Positions 1 through 8,932 of a stretch of 64,000 bases of DNA are shown here, one piece after another (within the stretch, counting starts at the first letter, position 1; the number at the start of each line of letters is the position of its first letter). Position numbers and translations under genes: made by a program. This DNA is from Bifidobacterium psychraerophilum (lineage in GTDB: Bacteria > Actinomycetota > Actinomycetes > Actinomycetales > Bifidobacteriaceae): the NCBI RefSeq assembly GCF_000741705.1, contig NZ_JGZI01000010.1, forward strand, positions 558,001-622,000, in the 5' to 3' direction. Under the pieces are notes generated by a model. The model was not told the origin of the DNA. It made no database searches and saw only the letters and a program-made list of their open reading frames with translations.

Positions 1-596
1 GAGGGCATGAAGCCTGCATGTTTCAGATTCGCCTTGGCATTCTTGATATCCAAGGGGGTGTGCGCGATGTTGAAGTCACCGCAGAGCAATGCCTGGCGCC
101 CGCCCTTGGCCGCCTCATCCCTCATGGTGCCGAGCCTGTCGAGCATGCATTCCAGAAAACGGAATTTCTGCTCCATCTTGGTGGGGTCGTCCGCATCGCC
201 TGAATGCACATAGATGCATGCGACGGTTATCAGATACCCCTGAGGGGTGCGTACATCCGCTTCGATCCAGCGTCCGCTGTCGACGTCCTCTTCCAATCCG
301 GGCAGACCGTAGCGCATATCGACCACCGGCAGCGATGACAACAGACCGACACCGGCGCGCCCCTTGATCCTGCAGATCTCGTTCATCCGGACAAGATCTT
401 CCGCTTTCGCGATTTTGCCTGCGGACTCGTAGCGCTCGGCCACCTCGCCGAAGATCGGATCGATCTCTGTTTGGGGTGCCCTCACCTCCTGCATGCACCA
501 CACATCCGGCACATGATTTCCGATCCAGTCCTCAACACCTTTGCGCTTTGCTGCGCGGATACCGTTTACGTTAGAAGTCGTGACAGTGATGCTCAT
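1..596 (-). CDS. xthA: Exodeoxyribonuclease III, C-terminal end outside the window
   Basis: AP endonuclease/3'-5' exonuclease of the exonuclease-endonuclease-phosphatase fold, used in base-excision repair. The visible 198 codons begin MSITVTTSNVNGIRAAKRKG. They contain the family motifs VWCMQEVR (metal-binding Glu), the IYVHSGD segment and LLCGDFNIAH (catalytic D-x-N). The ATG at 596 is the natural start because the family begins directly at this N(V)NGIR strand. The gene runs off the left edge, so roughly the last quarter, including the C-terminal histidine, is not visible. The neighbouring operon is on the same strand, separated by a strong hairpin, so this is probably a separate unit. ExoA and XthA names are both used for this family. 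Confidence 0.93.
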   Translation of the reverse strand, partial: MSITVTTSNVNGIRAAKRKGVEDWIGNHVPDVWCMQEVRAPQTEIDPIFGEVAERYESAGKIAKAEDLVRMNEICRIKGRAGVGLLSSLPVVDMRYGLPGLEEDVDSGRWIEADVRTPQGYLITVACIYVHSGDADDPTKMEQKFRFLECMLDRLGTMRDEAAKGGRQALLCGDFNIAHTPLDIKNAKANLKHAGFMP

Positions 597-719
597 ACTG
601 CACACCCTAGCACCGGCTGTTGCCGCATCACCGTAGGCCTGCACCGGATTGACAGGAATACGACGCGCCGAGGTCGGGCACCCCGCTCGGCATCCCCGGT
701 CGCACGCGTGAACATACGC

Positions 720-763
720 GGAAGGCCCGGGAAAACGATCGAATCGTGTTTCCCGGGCCTTCC
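720..763 (-). terminator. Long hairpin downstream of the peptide ABC operon
   Basis: A perfect 15-bp inverted repeat (720-734 with 749-763, GGAAGGCCCGGGAAA arm) encloses a further 5-bp inner stem ACGAT/ATCGT. It lies 23 nt after the stop codon of the fused ATPase gene, which is read leftwards. The stem is very stable but has no long U-tract, so it may terminate weakly or protect the 3' end of the mRNA. The rest of 597-785 holds nothing recognisable. Confidence 0.75.
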
Positions 764-785
764 GCTCGGCATCAGAACCGGTGCG

Positions 786-2837
786 TCACTCCGTGTCGAG
801 CCCCAGTTCAAGGTTCCCGCCGGGAATGGCCGCGAGCAGGTCCTTGGTGTACTGGCGCTGAGGATGTTCGAACACCTCATCGGTTGTGGCGTGCTCGACG
901 AGTTTGCCGTGCTGCATCACCACCACTTCATCGGCGATCTGCCTGACCACGGCAAGATCGTGGGTGATGAAGAGATAGCTCAGACCACGCTCGGCCTGCA
1001 GATCATTGAGCAGATGGAGCACCTGATCCTGCACGAGCACATCCAATGCGGAGACGGCCTCGTCGCAGATGATCACATCGGGGTCGAGGGCCATCGCCCT
1101 GGCGATCGCGATGCGCTGGCGCTGTCCACCCGAGAGCTCATTGGGATAGCGTCCCATAACCGACTGGGGCATCTCCACCAGATCAAGCAACTCGGCGACG
1201 CGCTTGCGGCGACTCGAATCGTTGCCGATACGGTGGATGCGCAGGGGCTCCTCGATGGAACGGTATATCGAATACATCGGATCAAGCGAACCATAGGGGT
1301 TCTGGAACACCGGCTGCACATGCCTGCGGAAATTCATCAGTTCCTTGGCATTGAACTTGGCGATGTCCTGACCTTCATAGCTCACCGTCCCGGATGTCGG
1401 GTCGAGCAGGTGCAGCACCATGTTGGCCACCGTCGACTTGCCGGAGCCGGATTCGCCGACGATCGCCAGGGTGGTGCCGCGCTTCACCGAGAATGAGACA
1501 TCGTCAACGGCCTTGAAGAGGTCCTTGGTCCGGGGCAGTTTGAATTCCCTGGTCAGATGGTCGACGGTGATGATGTGCTCGCTGCGGTCCAGACCGCTCT
1601 CGTCGACGAGGTGGTGCTCCATCAGACGTGTCGCATCCTCACCGCGTTCCGTGGCCGAGATGATGCGCTGCGAAGCCAAGGAGGGAGCGGCGTTGACGAG
1701 GCGCTTGGTGTAGGGATGCTGAGGATGCTGCAGCACCTCAAGGCTCGGCCCGGACTCGACGACGCGGCCTTTGTACATCACCACGATGTGCTGAGCGCGC
1801 TCGGCGGCCAGACCAAGGTCGTGGGTGATGAACAGTACGGCCGTACCCAAGGAATCGGTGAGCTGCTTGAGATGGTCCAGGATCTTCTTCTGCACGGTCA
1901 CGTCAAGCGCGCTGGTGGGTTCATCGGCGATGAGCAGATCCGGGCGCGAGGCAAGACCGATGGCGATCAGCGCGCGTTGGCGCATGCCGCCTGAGAATTC
2001 GTGCGGGTACTGGCGTGCACGGGTCGCGGCATCCGGAAGACCGGCCTCGGCCAGCAGACCGGAGATGCGGTCATCGATGGAGGAACCGGTGACATTGCGT
2101 TTCGCGATGTCCCAGGCCTTGTCCTGTCCGACACCGGCCTGGATGAGATCCTGCGCCACCCTCCAACGGGTTTCGGAGCCGGGAATCCATTCACCGGTGA
2201 AATAGTCGATCTTCTTGTCGATGTTGCGGACGCCGGCTTCATCCAGTGCCTGCCGCGACTCGGCCAGCAGAGCCGGCAGCTCCTTCGAGGAGATGAAGAG
2301 TTCGTCGTCCTTCTTCTGCAGATCCACTTCGGCGTCCGCGAAGGCTTTGGACAGATTGGAGCGCTTCTCGTGCTTGACGTCCATCCCGTTGGCCTTCAGC
2401 GCCTCCTCGACCTGTTTGCCGATGCGCCAGACGGGGTTGAGGTTGCTCATCGGGTCCTGTGGTACCAGACCCATCTCGCGCCCGCGGATATGCTCATACT
2501 CCTTGCGGCTCAGATCGCTGATGTCTTTGCCTTCGAGCGTGATGCTGCCGCCGACCACATGGCCGGTCCCCGGCAGCAATCCGAGCACGGCCATCGCGGA
2601 GGTCGATTTGCCCGATCCTGATTCGCCGACGATGGCGACCCACTGTCCCGGATAGACATTGAAGGATGCGTCGCGCACCGCATGGACCGATCCACCGGTA
2701 TCCGTGGTGAAATCGACCTTCAGGTCCTTGACTTCAAGCAAGGGCTTGTCCGGTGCCAATACGGTTTCGAGGGCTTCCGCGGACTGTTGTGCAGCAGCTG
2801 CGGGCTGATTGTGTTCAGTCATATCGTGTTCAGTCAT
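786..2837 (-). CDS. Oligo/dipeptide ABC transporter, fused double ATPase (OppD-OppF type)
   Basis: Cytoplasmic ATPase that would power peptide import through the two permeases encoded just upstream. It is about 683 aa with two full nucleotide-binding domains. Domain 1 has Walker A GESGSGKST (about 71-79), signature FSGGM (about 281-285) and Walker B LLIADE (about 301-306). Domain 2 has a second GESGSGKST, LSGGQ and VIICDE. Each half ends in the short OppD/F-like segment (PYTKRLV, QYTKDLL). I chose the second ATG (2837), 4 nt after a GGAGG; ATG at 2840 or an upstream TTG at 2852 are alternatives. Oddly, domain 1 carries about 90 extra residues, rich in Lys/Glu/Asp, between the Q-loop region and the signature. 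It lies last in the operon, a few bases after the permease stop. Confidence 0.92.
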   Translation of the reverse strand: MTEHDMTEHNQPAAAAQQSAEALETVLAPDKPLLEVKDLKVDFTTDTGGSVHAVRDASFNVYPGQWVAIVGESGSGKSTSAMAVLGLLPGTGHVVGGSITLEGKDISDLSRKEYEHIRGREMGLVPQDPMSNLNPVWRIGKQVEEALKANGMDVKHEKRSNLSKAFADAEVDLQKKDDELFISSKELPALLAESRQALDEAGVRNIDKKIDYFTGEWIPGSETRWRVAQDLIQAGVGQDKAWDIAKRNVTGSSIDDRISGLLAEAGLPDAATRARQYPHEFSGGMRQRALIAIGLASRPDLLIADEPTSALDVTVQKKILDHLKQLTDSLGTAVLFITHDLGLAAERAQHIVVMYKGRVVESGPSLEVLQHPQHPYTKRLVNAAPSLASQRIISATERGEDATRLMEHHLVDESGLDRSEHIITVDHLTREFKLPRTKDLFKAVDDVSFSVKRGTTLAIVGESGSGKSTVANMVLHLLDPTSGTVSYEGQDIAKFNAKELMNFRRHVQPVFQNPYGSLDPMYSIYRSIEEPLRIHRIGNDSSRRKRVAELLDLVEMPQSVMGRYPNELSGGQRQRIAIARAMALDPDVIICDEAVSALDVLVQDQVLHLLNDLQAERGLSYLFITHDLAVVRQIADEVVVMQHGKLVEHATTDEVFEHPQRQYTKDLLAAIPGGNLELGLDTE

Positions 2838-2848
2838 CATTCCTCCGC

Positions 2849-3868
2849 TCAAGCCGTCCGGCTCTTGGGGTCAAGGGCATCTTTCACAGCATCGCCCATC
2901 ATGATGAAGGCGAGAACGGTGATTGCAAGTGCAAGCGACGGGTAGAACAGCACCTCGGGATGGACCCTCAGCAGCACCTGTGCCGTCGAAATATCTCCGC
3001 CCCAACTGACCACAGTCGAAGGAAGACCTATGCCCAGGAAGCTCAAGGTCGCCTCTGAGACGATGTAGGCGCCGAGGGAGGTCGTGGCGATGACGATCAC
3101 CGGGGCCAGGGAGTTCGGAACCACATGCCTGAAGAGGTTGCGCATCGGGGAGGAGCCCAGTGCCGTCGAAGCGGTATTGAACTCGAGGTTCTTGGTCTCC
3201 ATCACGGAGCCACGGGTGATGCGTGCGACCGAAACCCATCCGAAGAGCGCGAGGACCAGAACCACTTTCCAGATCGAGGAGGATGTGCGGAACATCTGGA
3301 GCACCACGATCGCGCCCAGAAGCAGCGGGATGGCGAAGAAGATGTCGGTGATGCGGCTCAGCAGCGCATCGACCCAACGGCCGTAGTACCCTGCGACGGC
3401 ACCGATGACGCCACCGAACAGCGTGGCGATGAGTGTGGTGAGGATGCCAACGCTGACCGAGGTGCGTGTGCCGTAGATCACACGGGAGTAAATGTCACAG
3501 CCCTGCTGGTCGAAACCGAGCGGGTGCCCGCTGCTGCCGGGATTCAGGGAGCTCTCGAGCGTGCAGTAGTTCGGGTCGAGCTTGGTGAAGAGCTGCGGGA
3601 ATATCGCGACGACGAGGATGAAAATGATCAGCAGGCCGGAGATGATGAACAGAGGGTTCTTGCGCAATGTGCGCCACGCGTCGGCCCACATGCTGGTGGC
3701 CGGTTCATCCTCATCTACGGTGTCGACTTCCTTGAGCGGTGTCTCATCCAAAGGTGCGACGAAGCGTTCCTGCCCGGGGAATGGTGTGATGACGAAATCC
3801 TCCGCCGCTCCGGAAGATGCGTCACGGGAGATATTGCCTTCTTGTTCTGGCTTCATTTGTTCAGACAT
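2849..3868 (-). CDS. dppC: Peptide ABC transporter permease, DppC/OppC type
   Basis: Inner-membrane subunit of the peptide importer. The 339-aa product has a 60-70 residue acidic cytoplasmic N-terminus, a first membrane helix (FIISGLLIIFILVVAIFPQ), a periplasmic-type loop with GFDQQGCDIYSRVIYGTR, and then five hydrophobic segments of the binding-protein-dependent permease domain. The EAA-like loop is EFNTASTALGSSPMRNLFRH. The ATG at 3868 is preceded by AGAGGA at good spacing; an in-frame ATG at 3886 lies inside the upstream gene and has no ribosome site. It sits between dppB and the fused ATPase gene with almost no spacing, so the operon is translated as a unit. Confidence 0.94.
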   Translation of the reverse strand: MSEQMKPEQEGNISRDASSGAAEDFVITPFPGQERFVAPLDETPLKEVDTVDEDEPATSMWADAWRTLRKNPLFIISGLLIIFILVVAIFPQLFTKLDPNYCTLESSLNPGSSGHPLGFDQQGCDIYSRVIYGTRTSVSVGILTTLIATLFGGVIGAVAGYYGRWVDALLSRITDIFFAIPLLLGAIVVLQMFRTSSSIWKVVLVLALFGWVSVARITRGSVMETKNLEFNTASTALGSSPMRNLFRHVVPNSLAPVIVIATTSLGAYIVSEATLSFLGIGLPSTVVSWGGDISTAQVLLRVHPEVLFYPSLALAITVLAFIMMGDAVKDALDPKSRTA

Positions 3869-3878
3869 CGTTATCCTC

Positions 3879-4805
3879 TCACGCATACCGGATTCGTGGG
3901 TCGAGCACCGCGTAGAGCAGGTCGACGACCAGATTACAGATCACGAATATCAGGACCAGAATCGTCACGATGGACACCACCAGGGTGCCTTCCCCTCGCA
4001 GGATGCCCTGGTACAAGGTATTGCCCACGCCTTGGATGTTGAAGATTCGTTCGGAGATCATGGCACCGCCCATAAGAGCGCCGATGTCGGTTCCCAGGTA
4101 GGTGACCACCGGGATCATCGAATTACGCAGGATATGCCTCATCGTCACCGCGTTGTTCGTCATGCCCTTGGCACGTGCGGTACGAACGTAGTCCTCGTTC
4201 ATATTCGAGGCGATCTCGGAACGGGTGAGACGGATGATGTATGCCATGGATACGCTGCCCAGCACCATTGCGGGCATCAGCAGATCCAGGAAGCCCGGAT
4301 TGGTACCTGCCGTCACCGGAAGAATATGCCACTTCACACCGAAGACAAACTGCATCACGAAGCCCGTGACGAAGGTAGGTACGGAAATCAGCAGCAAGGA
4401 AACGATCAGTATGACCGTGTCATACCACTTACCCTTTTTCAGACCGGAGATGATGCCGAAGATGACACCGAAAATCGCCTCGAAGACGAAAGCCATCAAT
4501 GCGAGCTTGATGGTGACCGGGAATGCACGCCCGATGACATCAATCACCTGCTGCCCGCTGAAGGTCTTACCAAAGTCAAGTGTCAGGGCATTCTTCAGGA
4601 ACAGTAAGTACTGAACGATGAATGGCTTGTCAAGATTGTATTCAGATCGTATCTGTGCTGCAACGGCCTCATTGACCGGTTTGTCACCAAACATCGCTTT
4701 GACCGGGTCTCCCGGCAGCGCGAACACCAAAGCGTAGATCAGCAGAGTCGTGCCGATCACCACTGGGATCATCTGCAGCACTCGCCTGAGCAGATATTTA
4801 CCCAT
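3879..4805 (-). CDS. dppB: Peptide ABC transporter permease, DppB/OppB type
   Basis: First membrane subunit of the peptide importer. The 308-aa product starts MGKYLLRRVLQMIPVVIGTT, the classic DppB N-terminal helix. It carries PGDPVKAMFGDKP in the first loop, then five more helices and the EAA loop EDYVRTARAKGMTNN. The start at 4805 follows AAGGAG with 7-nt spacing. It ends 10 nt upstream of the dppC start at 3868. Length and topology are normal for the family. Peptide specificity cannot be told from the permease. Confidence 0.95.
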   Translation of the reverse strand: MGKYLLRRVLQMIPVVIGTTLLIYALVFALPGDPVKAMFGDKPVNEAVAAQIRSEYNLDKPFIVQYLLFLKNALTLDFGKTFSGQQVIDVIGRAFPVTIKLALMAFVFEAIFGVIFGIISGLKKGKWYDTVILIVSLLLISVPTFVTGFVMQFVFGVKWHILPVTAGTNPGFLDLLMPAMVLGSVSMAYIIRLTRSEIASNMNEDYVRTARAKGMTNNAVTMRHILRNSMIPVVTYLGTDIGALMGGAMISERIFNIQGVGNTLYQGILRGEGTLVVSIVTILVLIFVICNLVVDLLYAVLDPRIRYA

Positions 4806-4894
4806 CGGCTTGCTCCTTTTCGATTACCCGGATATCGCATTCCGGCTTCATTGTTACTCCAACCATCCCATAAACATGGAAAAGTGCATCAGGT

Positions 4895-4929
4895 ATGGCA
4901 AGGACCGTTCCCCGCATGGTCCTTGCCAT
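4895..4929 (-). terminator. Intercistronic hairpin between binding protein and dppB
   Basis: A perfect 12-bp inverted repeat (4895-4906 with 4918-4929, arm ATGGCAAGGACC) has an 11-nt loop. It lies about 35 nt after the stop of the binding-protein gene and about 90 nt before dppB. There is no U-tract. By analogy with other binding-protein operons it may stabilise the upstream mRNA or partly stop transcription, giving more binding protein than permease (inference). Confidence 0.6.
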
Positions 4930-4964
4930 GCCCTCTGCACAATCTTCAGACCGTCAGCTTACTC

Positions 4965-6611
4965 CTACTTGGTGAGGTCCTGGTAGACGGGAAGGTTCTT
5001 CCAGTTCATGGTGAAGCCCTTCACGCCCTTTGCGGCAACGCCTGCCGCGTTGGAGTAATACAGCGGAACCGCCGGGAGATCCTCAAGGAGGATTTCCTGC
5101 GCCGACTGATAATCCTTGTTGGCTTCATCCTCGCTGCTGCTGCTTGCAGCTTGGCTGATGAGCTTGTCGAAGGCGGTGTTCTTGTAATCGCCATCGTTGG
5201 AACCATTGCCGTCGGCTGCTGATGAAGAGTACAGCGGCTTCAGGTAGTTCTCTGCGGATGGGTAATCTGGCTGCCAACCGGTACGGAAGGCGGACTTGAT
5301 GGAGCGATCGGTGACCGCTGCACGGAACTCGCTGAATGTTGGCATCGGGTTGGTTGCCGCGTCAATGCCGAGCGTGTTCTTGACGGAATTCACGATGGCG
5401 TCGTAAACGGGCTTCGCACCGCCATCGGCGTTGTAGGCGAAGGTCAGCTTGTCGGATGACTTCCACTCGGAAATCTTGTTGGCCTCGTCCCACAGCTTCT
5501 TGGCTTCGGTCTTGTTGTACTTCAGCACCGAGTTGCCCTTGAGGGAATCGGAGTATCCGGGGGTCACAGGTGAGGTGAAGTCGACGGCCGGGGTGCCGAT
5601 ACCGCCGAGCACCTTGTCCACGATGGCCTTGCGGTCGATGGACATGGAGATGGCCTGGCGACGGAGATGACCTTCCTCATCGTTCTTGAAGTGCTCAAGA
5701 GTCGAGGGGAATGTGAATGACTGGAACACGGAACCGGCCTTGTTGTATGCCTGCAGCGTGTCGTCCGTCTGGAATGTGGTGGTTGCCGAAGAAGGAACGG
5801 TTTCGAGCACATCGAGGTTGCCTGCCTGCACATCAGCGTATGCAGGATCGACATCGGTGTACATCTTGAAGGTGATGCCGCCGTTCTTGGCCTGCTGGTT
5901 GCCCTTGTAGGCGTCGTTCTTCACGAGCTTGATGCTCTGGTTATGCGTCCAGGATTCGAACTTGTACGGTCCGTTGCCGACAGGCTTCTCGCCGAAGGCC
6001 TTGGGATCCTTGAAGAAGGACTCGGGCAGTGGCGCGTAGGCGGTGTAGCCGAGCATGATCGGGAATACCGAGCTTGGCTCGTTCAGGGCAACGGTGAAGG
6101 TGTTGTCGTCAACGACCTTGAGTCCGGAAAGCTGGGCGTCGGAGGCGACACCCTTCTCCTGCAGTGCGTCATAACCCTTGATGACGGAGAAGAAGCTTGA
6201 GCTGACCTGAGCGTTGGTCGCATCCGCACCGTAGCTCCATGCCTTGGTGAAGGACTCGGCGGTGACGGGTGTGCCGTCGGTGAATTTCCATCCGCTCTTC
6301 AGCGTGATGGTGAACTCCGTGTTGTCGGAGTTGGCGGAAATGTCCTTGGCGACCTCGTTCGATGCCTTCCCCTTGGCGTCGAAGGAAACGAGCTTGGCGA
6401 ACAGCAGGTCGATCGGGTTGCCGCCGCAGGTCTCGTTGGTGTTGGTCGGGATCAGCGGATTCTGTGGCTCGCAGCCATAGGCGTTGATGATGCTGGTGCT
6501 CGCTGATGCGTCACTTGACGCATCGCTGGAACTACTGCCACACGCACTGAGCCCAAGGGCCAGAACGCAGGCGGCAGCAGTGAACAGTGAGAGTTTAGAA
6601 CTCTTCCTCAT
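4965..6611 (-). CDS. Peptide-binding lipoprotein, solute-binding family 5
   Basis: Extracellular receptor of the peptide importer. The 548-aa precursor starts MRKSSKLSLFTAAACVLALG and has a lipobox LSAC, so it should be lipid-anchored to the outer face of the membrane. A Ser/Asp/Ala linker follows, then the large family-5 fold (SGWKFTDGTPVTAESFTKAWSY region, KLVKNDAYKG, and AISMSIDRKAIVDKVLGG). ATG 6611 is chosen because it begins the signal peptide and follows GGGGAG. Upstream in-frame starts as far as 6809 would add 66 residues unlike a signal sequence. It heads the operon with dppB, dppC and the fused ATPase. The ligand, di- or oligopeptide, is unknown. Confidence 0.94.
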   Translation of the reverse strand: MRKSSKLSLFTAAACVLALGLSACGSSSSDASSDASASTSIINAYGCEPQNPLIPTNTNETCGGNPIDLLFAKLVSFDAKGKASNEVAKDISANSDNTEFTITLKSGWKFTDGTPVTAESFTKAWSYGADATNAQVSSSFFSVIKGYDALQEKGVASDAQLSGLKVVDDNTFTVALNEPSSVFPIMLGYTAYAPLPESFFKDPKAFGEKPVGNGPYKFESWTHNQSIKLVKNDAYKGNQQAKNGGITFKMYTDVDPAYADVQAGNLDVLETVPSSATTTFQTDDTLQAYNKAGSVFQSFTFPSTLEHFKNDEEGHLRRQAISMSIDRKAIVDKVLGGIGTPAVDFTSPVTPGYSDSLKGNSVLKYNKTEAKKLWDEANKISEWKSSDKLTFAYNADGGAKPVYDAIVNSVKNTLGIDAATNPMPTFSEFRAAVTDRSIKSAFRTGWQPDYPSAENYLKPLYSSSAADGNGSNDGDYKNTAFDKLISQAASSSSEDEANKDYQSAQEILLEDLPAVPLYYSNAAGVAAKGVKGFTMNWKNLPVYQDLTK

Positions 6612-6925
6612 TGATTTTGCTCCCCTACTTGTATAGATATTGCTGCGCGGGGTCACCCCCACGCTCCCCGGTGCGACCCCTTCTACCGTCACCCCAAGGT
6701 TGTTCAACACTATATTCTTGTCGCAAACCAGCAATCGCACAATTCCGAAAATTAACAAGTTGCTCATCAGCAAAGTCTTTTCCGGCCCATCGCCATTCAA
6801 TGAATGCATATCGAAATGTCAGTGTCCTATAAGGATTTGGCAGTATTGTTACCTTTTTGCGGTATCAGAAAGACGGAAAAACATCAGTATCCGAATGTTA
6901 CGAGAATGTTAACGGATGGTGGATT
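6612..6925 (-). other. Intergenic region upstream of the peptide operon
   Basis: The 314 nt between the xerC stop and the binding-protein start have no convincing gene. The composition is lower in GC than the neighbours. Several -10-like hexamers occur on the minus strand, but none has a good -35 at the right distance, so I do not name a promoter. The long spacing suggests the operon promoter and possibly a regulated leader lie here. Confidence 0.4.
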
Positions 6926-7879
6926 TCACGCTCTCGGGAAAGCCTGGTCGTATCGATGCCTCAATTGTTCTATGGACACATGCGTATAGCGCTGCGTGGT
7001 GTTCAACGATGCATGCCCCAGCAATTCCTGCACCTCACGCAGATCGGCTCCGCCGTCGAGCATATGCGTCGCCGCCGAATGTCTGAGCGAATGCGGTGAG
7101 ATATCCGGTACTCCGGCCTTTCTGGCTTCCCGATGCACCACATCCGAAGCCTGCCTGACCCCGAGGCGCCCGCCTCTCGCACCGAGGAACACGGCATCCG
7201 AAGACGCCCTCACCAGCAGCTGTGGACGGCCATGTTCCAACCAGCGTTCCAACGCGATCCCCGCCGGCGCCCCGAAGGGGACGACCCGCTGCTTATTGCC
7301 CTTGCCCAGCACGCGAAGCGTGCGCCGGGAAAAATCGATGTCCGCGATGTCCAAGCCGACCAGTTCCGAGATTCTGACACCCGTGGCATACAGCAACTCG
7401 ACAAGAGCCGCGTCACGGAATTCGAGGGCGGCCTGTCTGCTTCCGCCTGCATCCCCCTTACGCTCCTTGGAAGACGTGTCTGAAAGCAGCTCATGGACAG
7501 GATGCTCGGCGCTCTCCATCATCTGTGTCGCCTGCGTGGCCGTAAGAATCCGGGGCAATTCATGAGACTGCTTCGGTGTGATGAGTTCGGCGGCGGGATT
7601 GGTGGGGATGATGCCCTGGTCCTGAAGAAAGGCGAAGAAGCGTCTGACGACGACGATCTTCCGGGCGAGCGTCGAACGGGCATGACCTTGTGACTCGTGA
7701 GACACCCATAGCCGCAGATCAGCGAGTGTGACCGTCGACAGGTCCTCGACTCCACGCAGCTCCAATATATGCAGCAGCTCGGTGGCATCCTCCCCGTAGG
7801 ACTTCACCGTGTTAAGACTCAGCCCGTCATTGACACGCACATATCCGAGGAAGCGATCGCGTTCAGCATCAAACCGCAT
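6926..7879 (-). CDS. xerC: Tyrosine recombinase XerC
   Basis: Site-specific recombinase that with XerD resolves chromosome dimers at dif. The 317-aa product has the N-terminal SAM-like DNA-binding domain (about 1-105) and the catalytic domain. All catalytic residues can be placed: Arg169 (TGVRISE), Lys193 (GKGNKQR), His263 and Arg266 (HSLRHSAATHML), His289 (LLGHAS) and Tyr298 (TQRYTH). ATG 7879 starts at the conserved RFDAERDRFLGYV segment; longer starts add unrelated sequence. A linker of about 25 residues (HELLSDTSSKERKGDAGG) is inserted before the catalytic Arg motif, longer than usual. Separation from xerD by about 20 kb is normal. Confidence 0.93.
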   Translation of the reverse strand: MRFDAERDRFLGYVRVNDGLSLNTVKSYGEDATELLHILELRGVEDLSTVTLADLRLWVSHESQGHARSTLARKIVVVRRFFAFLQDQGIIPTNPAAELITPKQSHELPRILTATQATQMMESAEHPVHELLSDTSSKERKGDAGGSRQAALEFRDAALVELLYATGVRISELVGLDIADIDFSRRTLRVLGKGNKQRVVPFGAPAGIALERWLEHGRPQLLVRASSDAVFLGARGGRLGVRQASDVVHREARKAGVPDISPHSLRHSAATHMLDGGADLREVQELLGHASLNTTQRYTHVSIEQLRHRYDQAFPRA

Positions 7880-8056
7880 ACCTGCCCCTGCCTGAATAGC
7901 AACTGTATTATGTGTTCTACCACCAGAATAATGGCAGCCCTGAGCACCTGGCGTTCTTGTCCCAATCATCTGCTTCGGTGGAAGCATAACCAGCTACTGA
8001 CAGTATTGCTGTTCGCCATGCGCCTCAACGCATAAAAGCAAGGAATAGGACTGAAT

Positions 8057-8932
8057 ATGGCACTTCATTCATCACGGGAGACCGAGCAACGAAGGCAGCT
8101 GGAGGCGCGCAGCAGACGACGCGGAGGCTCACCGGACACGGCGGAGGCCGACGGCACCGCGCTCGGAGCCACCGTCGCACAGGCGATTGACCTCACCAAA
8201 ACATACGGGGACAAGGACGCCGTGGTCACGGCGCTCGACCATGTGAATGTGGAATTCAAACGAGGGCAGATGACCGCGATCATGGGCCCCTCCGGTTCCG
8301 GTAAATCCACCCTGATGCATTGCATGGCAGGTCTTGACACACCCACCTCCGGCAAGGTCATCGTGGAATCCCTGGAGGTCTCCTCGATGTCGCAGAAGGA
8401 ACTGACCAAACTCCGCAGGGAACAGATCGGCTTCATCTTCCAGTCCTTCAATCTGGTCCCGACGCTGACCGCTGAGGAGAACATACTGCTCCCTCTGCAG
8501 ATCGCAAAGAAAAGCATCGACCGGGCATGGTTCGACCGTGTCGTTGATGTGGTCGGGCTCAGATCAAGGCTCACCCATCGTCCGAGCCAGCTGTCCGGCG
8601 GCCAGCAGCAGCGCGTCGCCTGTGCCCGGGCGCTGATGGCCCGCCCCTCGGTGGTCTTCGCCGACGAACCGACCGGGAATCTAGATTCCAAATCCAGCAG
8701 CGAGGTACTGGGATTCCTCAAATCCTCGGTTTCGCAATACGGGCAGACGATCGTCATGGTCACCCATGACCCCCGTGCCGCATCCTATGCGGATAGGGTC
8801 CTGGTCCTTGCCGACGGCAACGTGACCCGGGATATGCAGCATCCGAGCTATGACGAGATCCTTGCAGTGTTCAGTGATGACGACAGCGCCCCCGATGATG
8901 GCAATGCCAGCGGCGACGAGGTCCTGTCGTGA
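8057..8932 (+). CDS. ABC transporter ATPase, MacB/LolD type
   Basis: ATPase for the FtsX-like permease encoded directly downstream. The 291-aa product has Walker A GPSGSGKST (77-85), Q-loop IFQSFNL, signature LSGGQ (179-183), Walker B VVFADE (199-204) and DPTGNLDS-like DEPTGNLDS, all typical of the LolD/MacB/FtsE class. An unusual Arg-rich, presumably disordered N-terminus of about 40 residues precedes the domain, and an acidic tail of about 20 residues (DDDSAPDDGNASGDE) follows. ATG 8057 lies after AAGGAA. The stop overlaps the GTG start of the permease (GTGA), so translation is coupled. The substrate is unknown; these systems move lipids, peptides or drugs or work mechanically. Confidence 0.93.
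   Translation: MALHSSRETEQRRQLEARSRRRGGSPDTAEADGTALGATVAQAIDLTKTYGDKDAVVTALDHVNVEFKRGQMTAIMGPSGSGKSTLMHCMAGLDTPTSGKVIVESLEVSSMSQKELTKLRREQIGFIFQSFNLVPTLTAEENILLPLQIAKKSIDRAWFDRVVDVVGLRSRLTHRPSQLSGGQQQRVACARALMARPSVVFADEPTGNLDSKSSSEVLGFLKSSVSQYGQTIVMVTHDPRAASYADRVLVLADGNVTRDMQHPSYDEILAVFSDDDSAPDDGNASGDEVLS

Noticed and set aside
471-1496. 341-codon + strand open frame across the peptide ATPase gene
   Set aside because: It runs antisense through conserved ATPase motifs and across a hairpin terminator.
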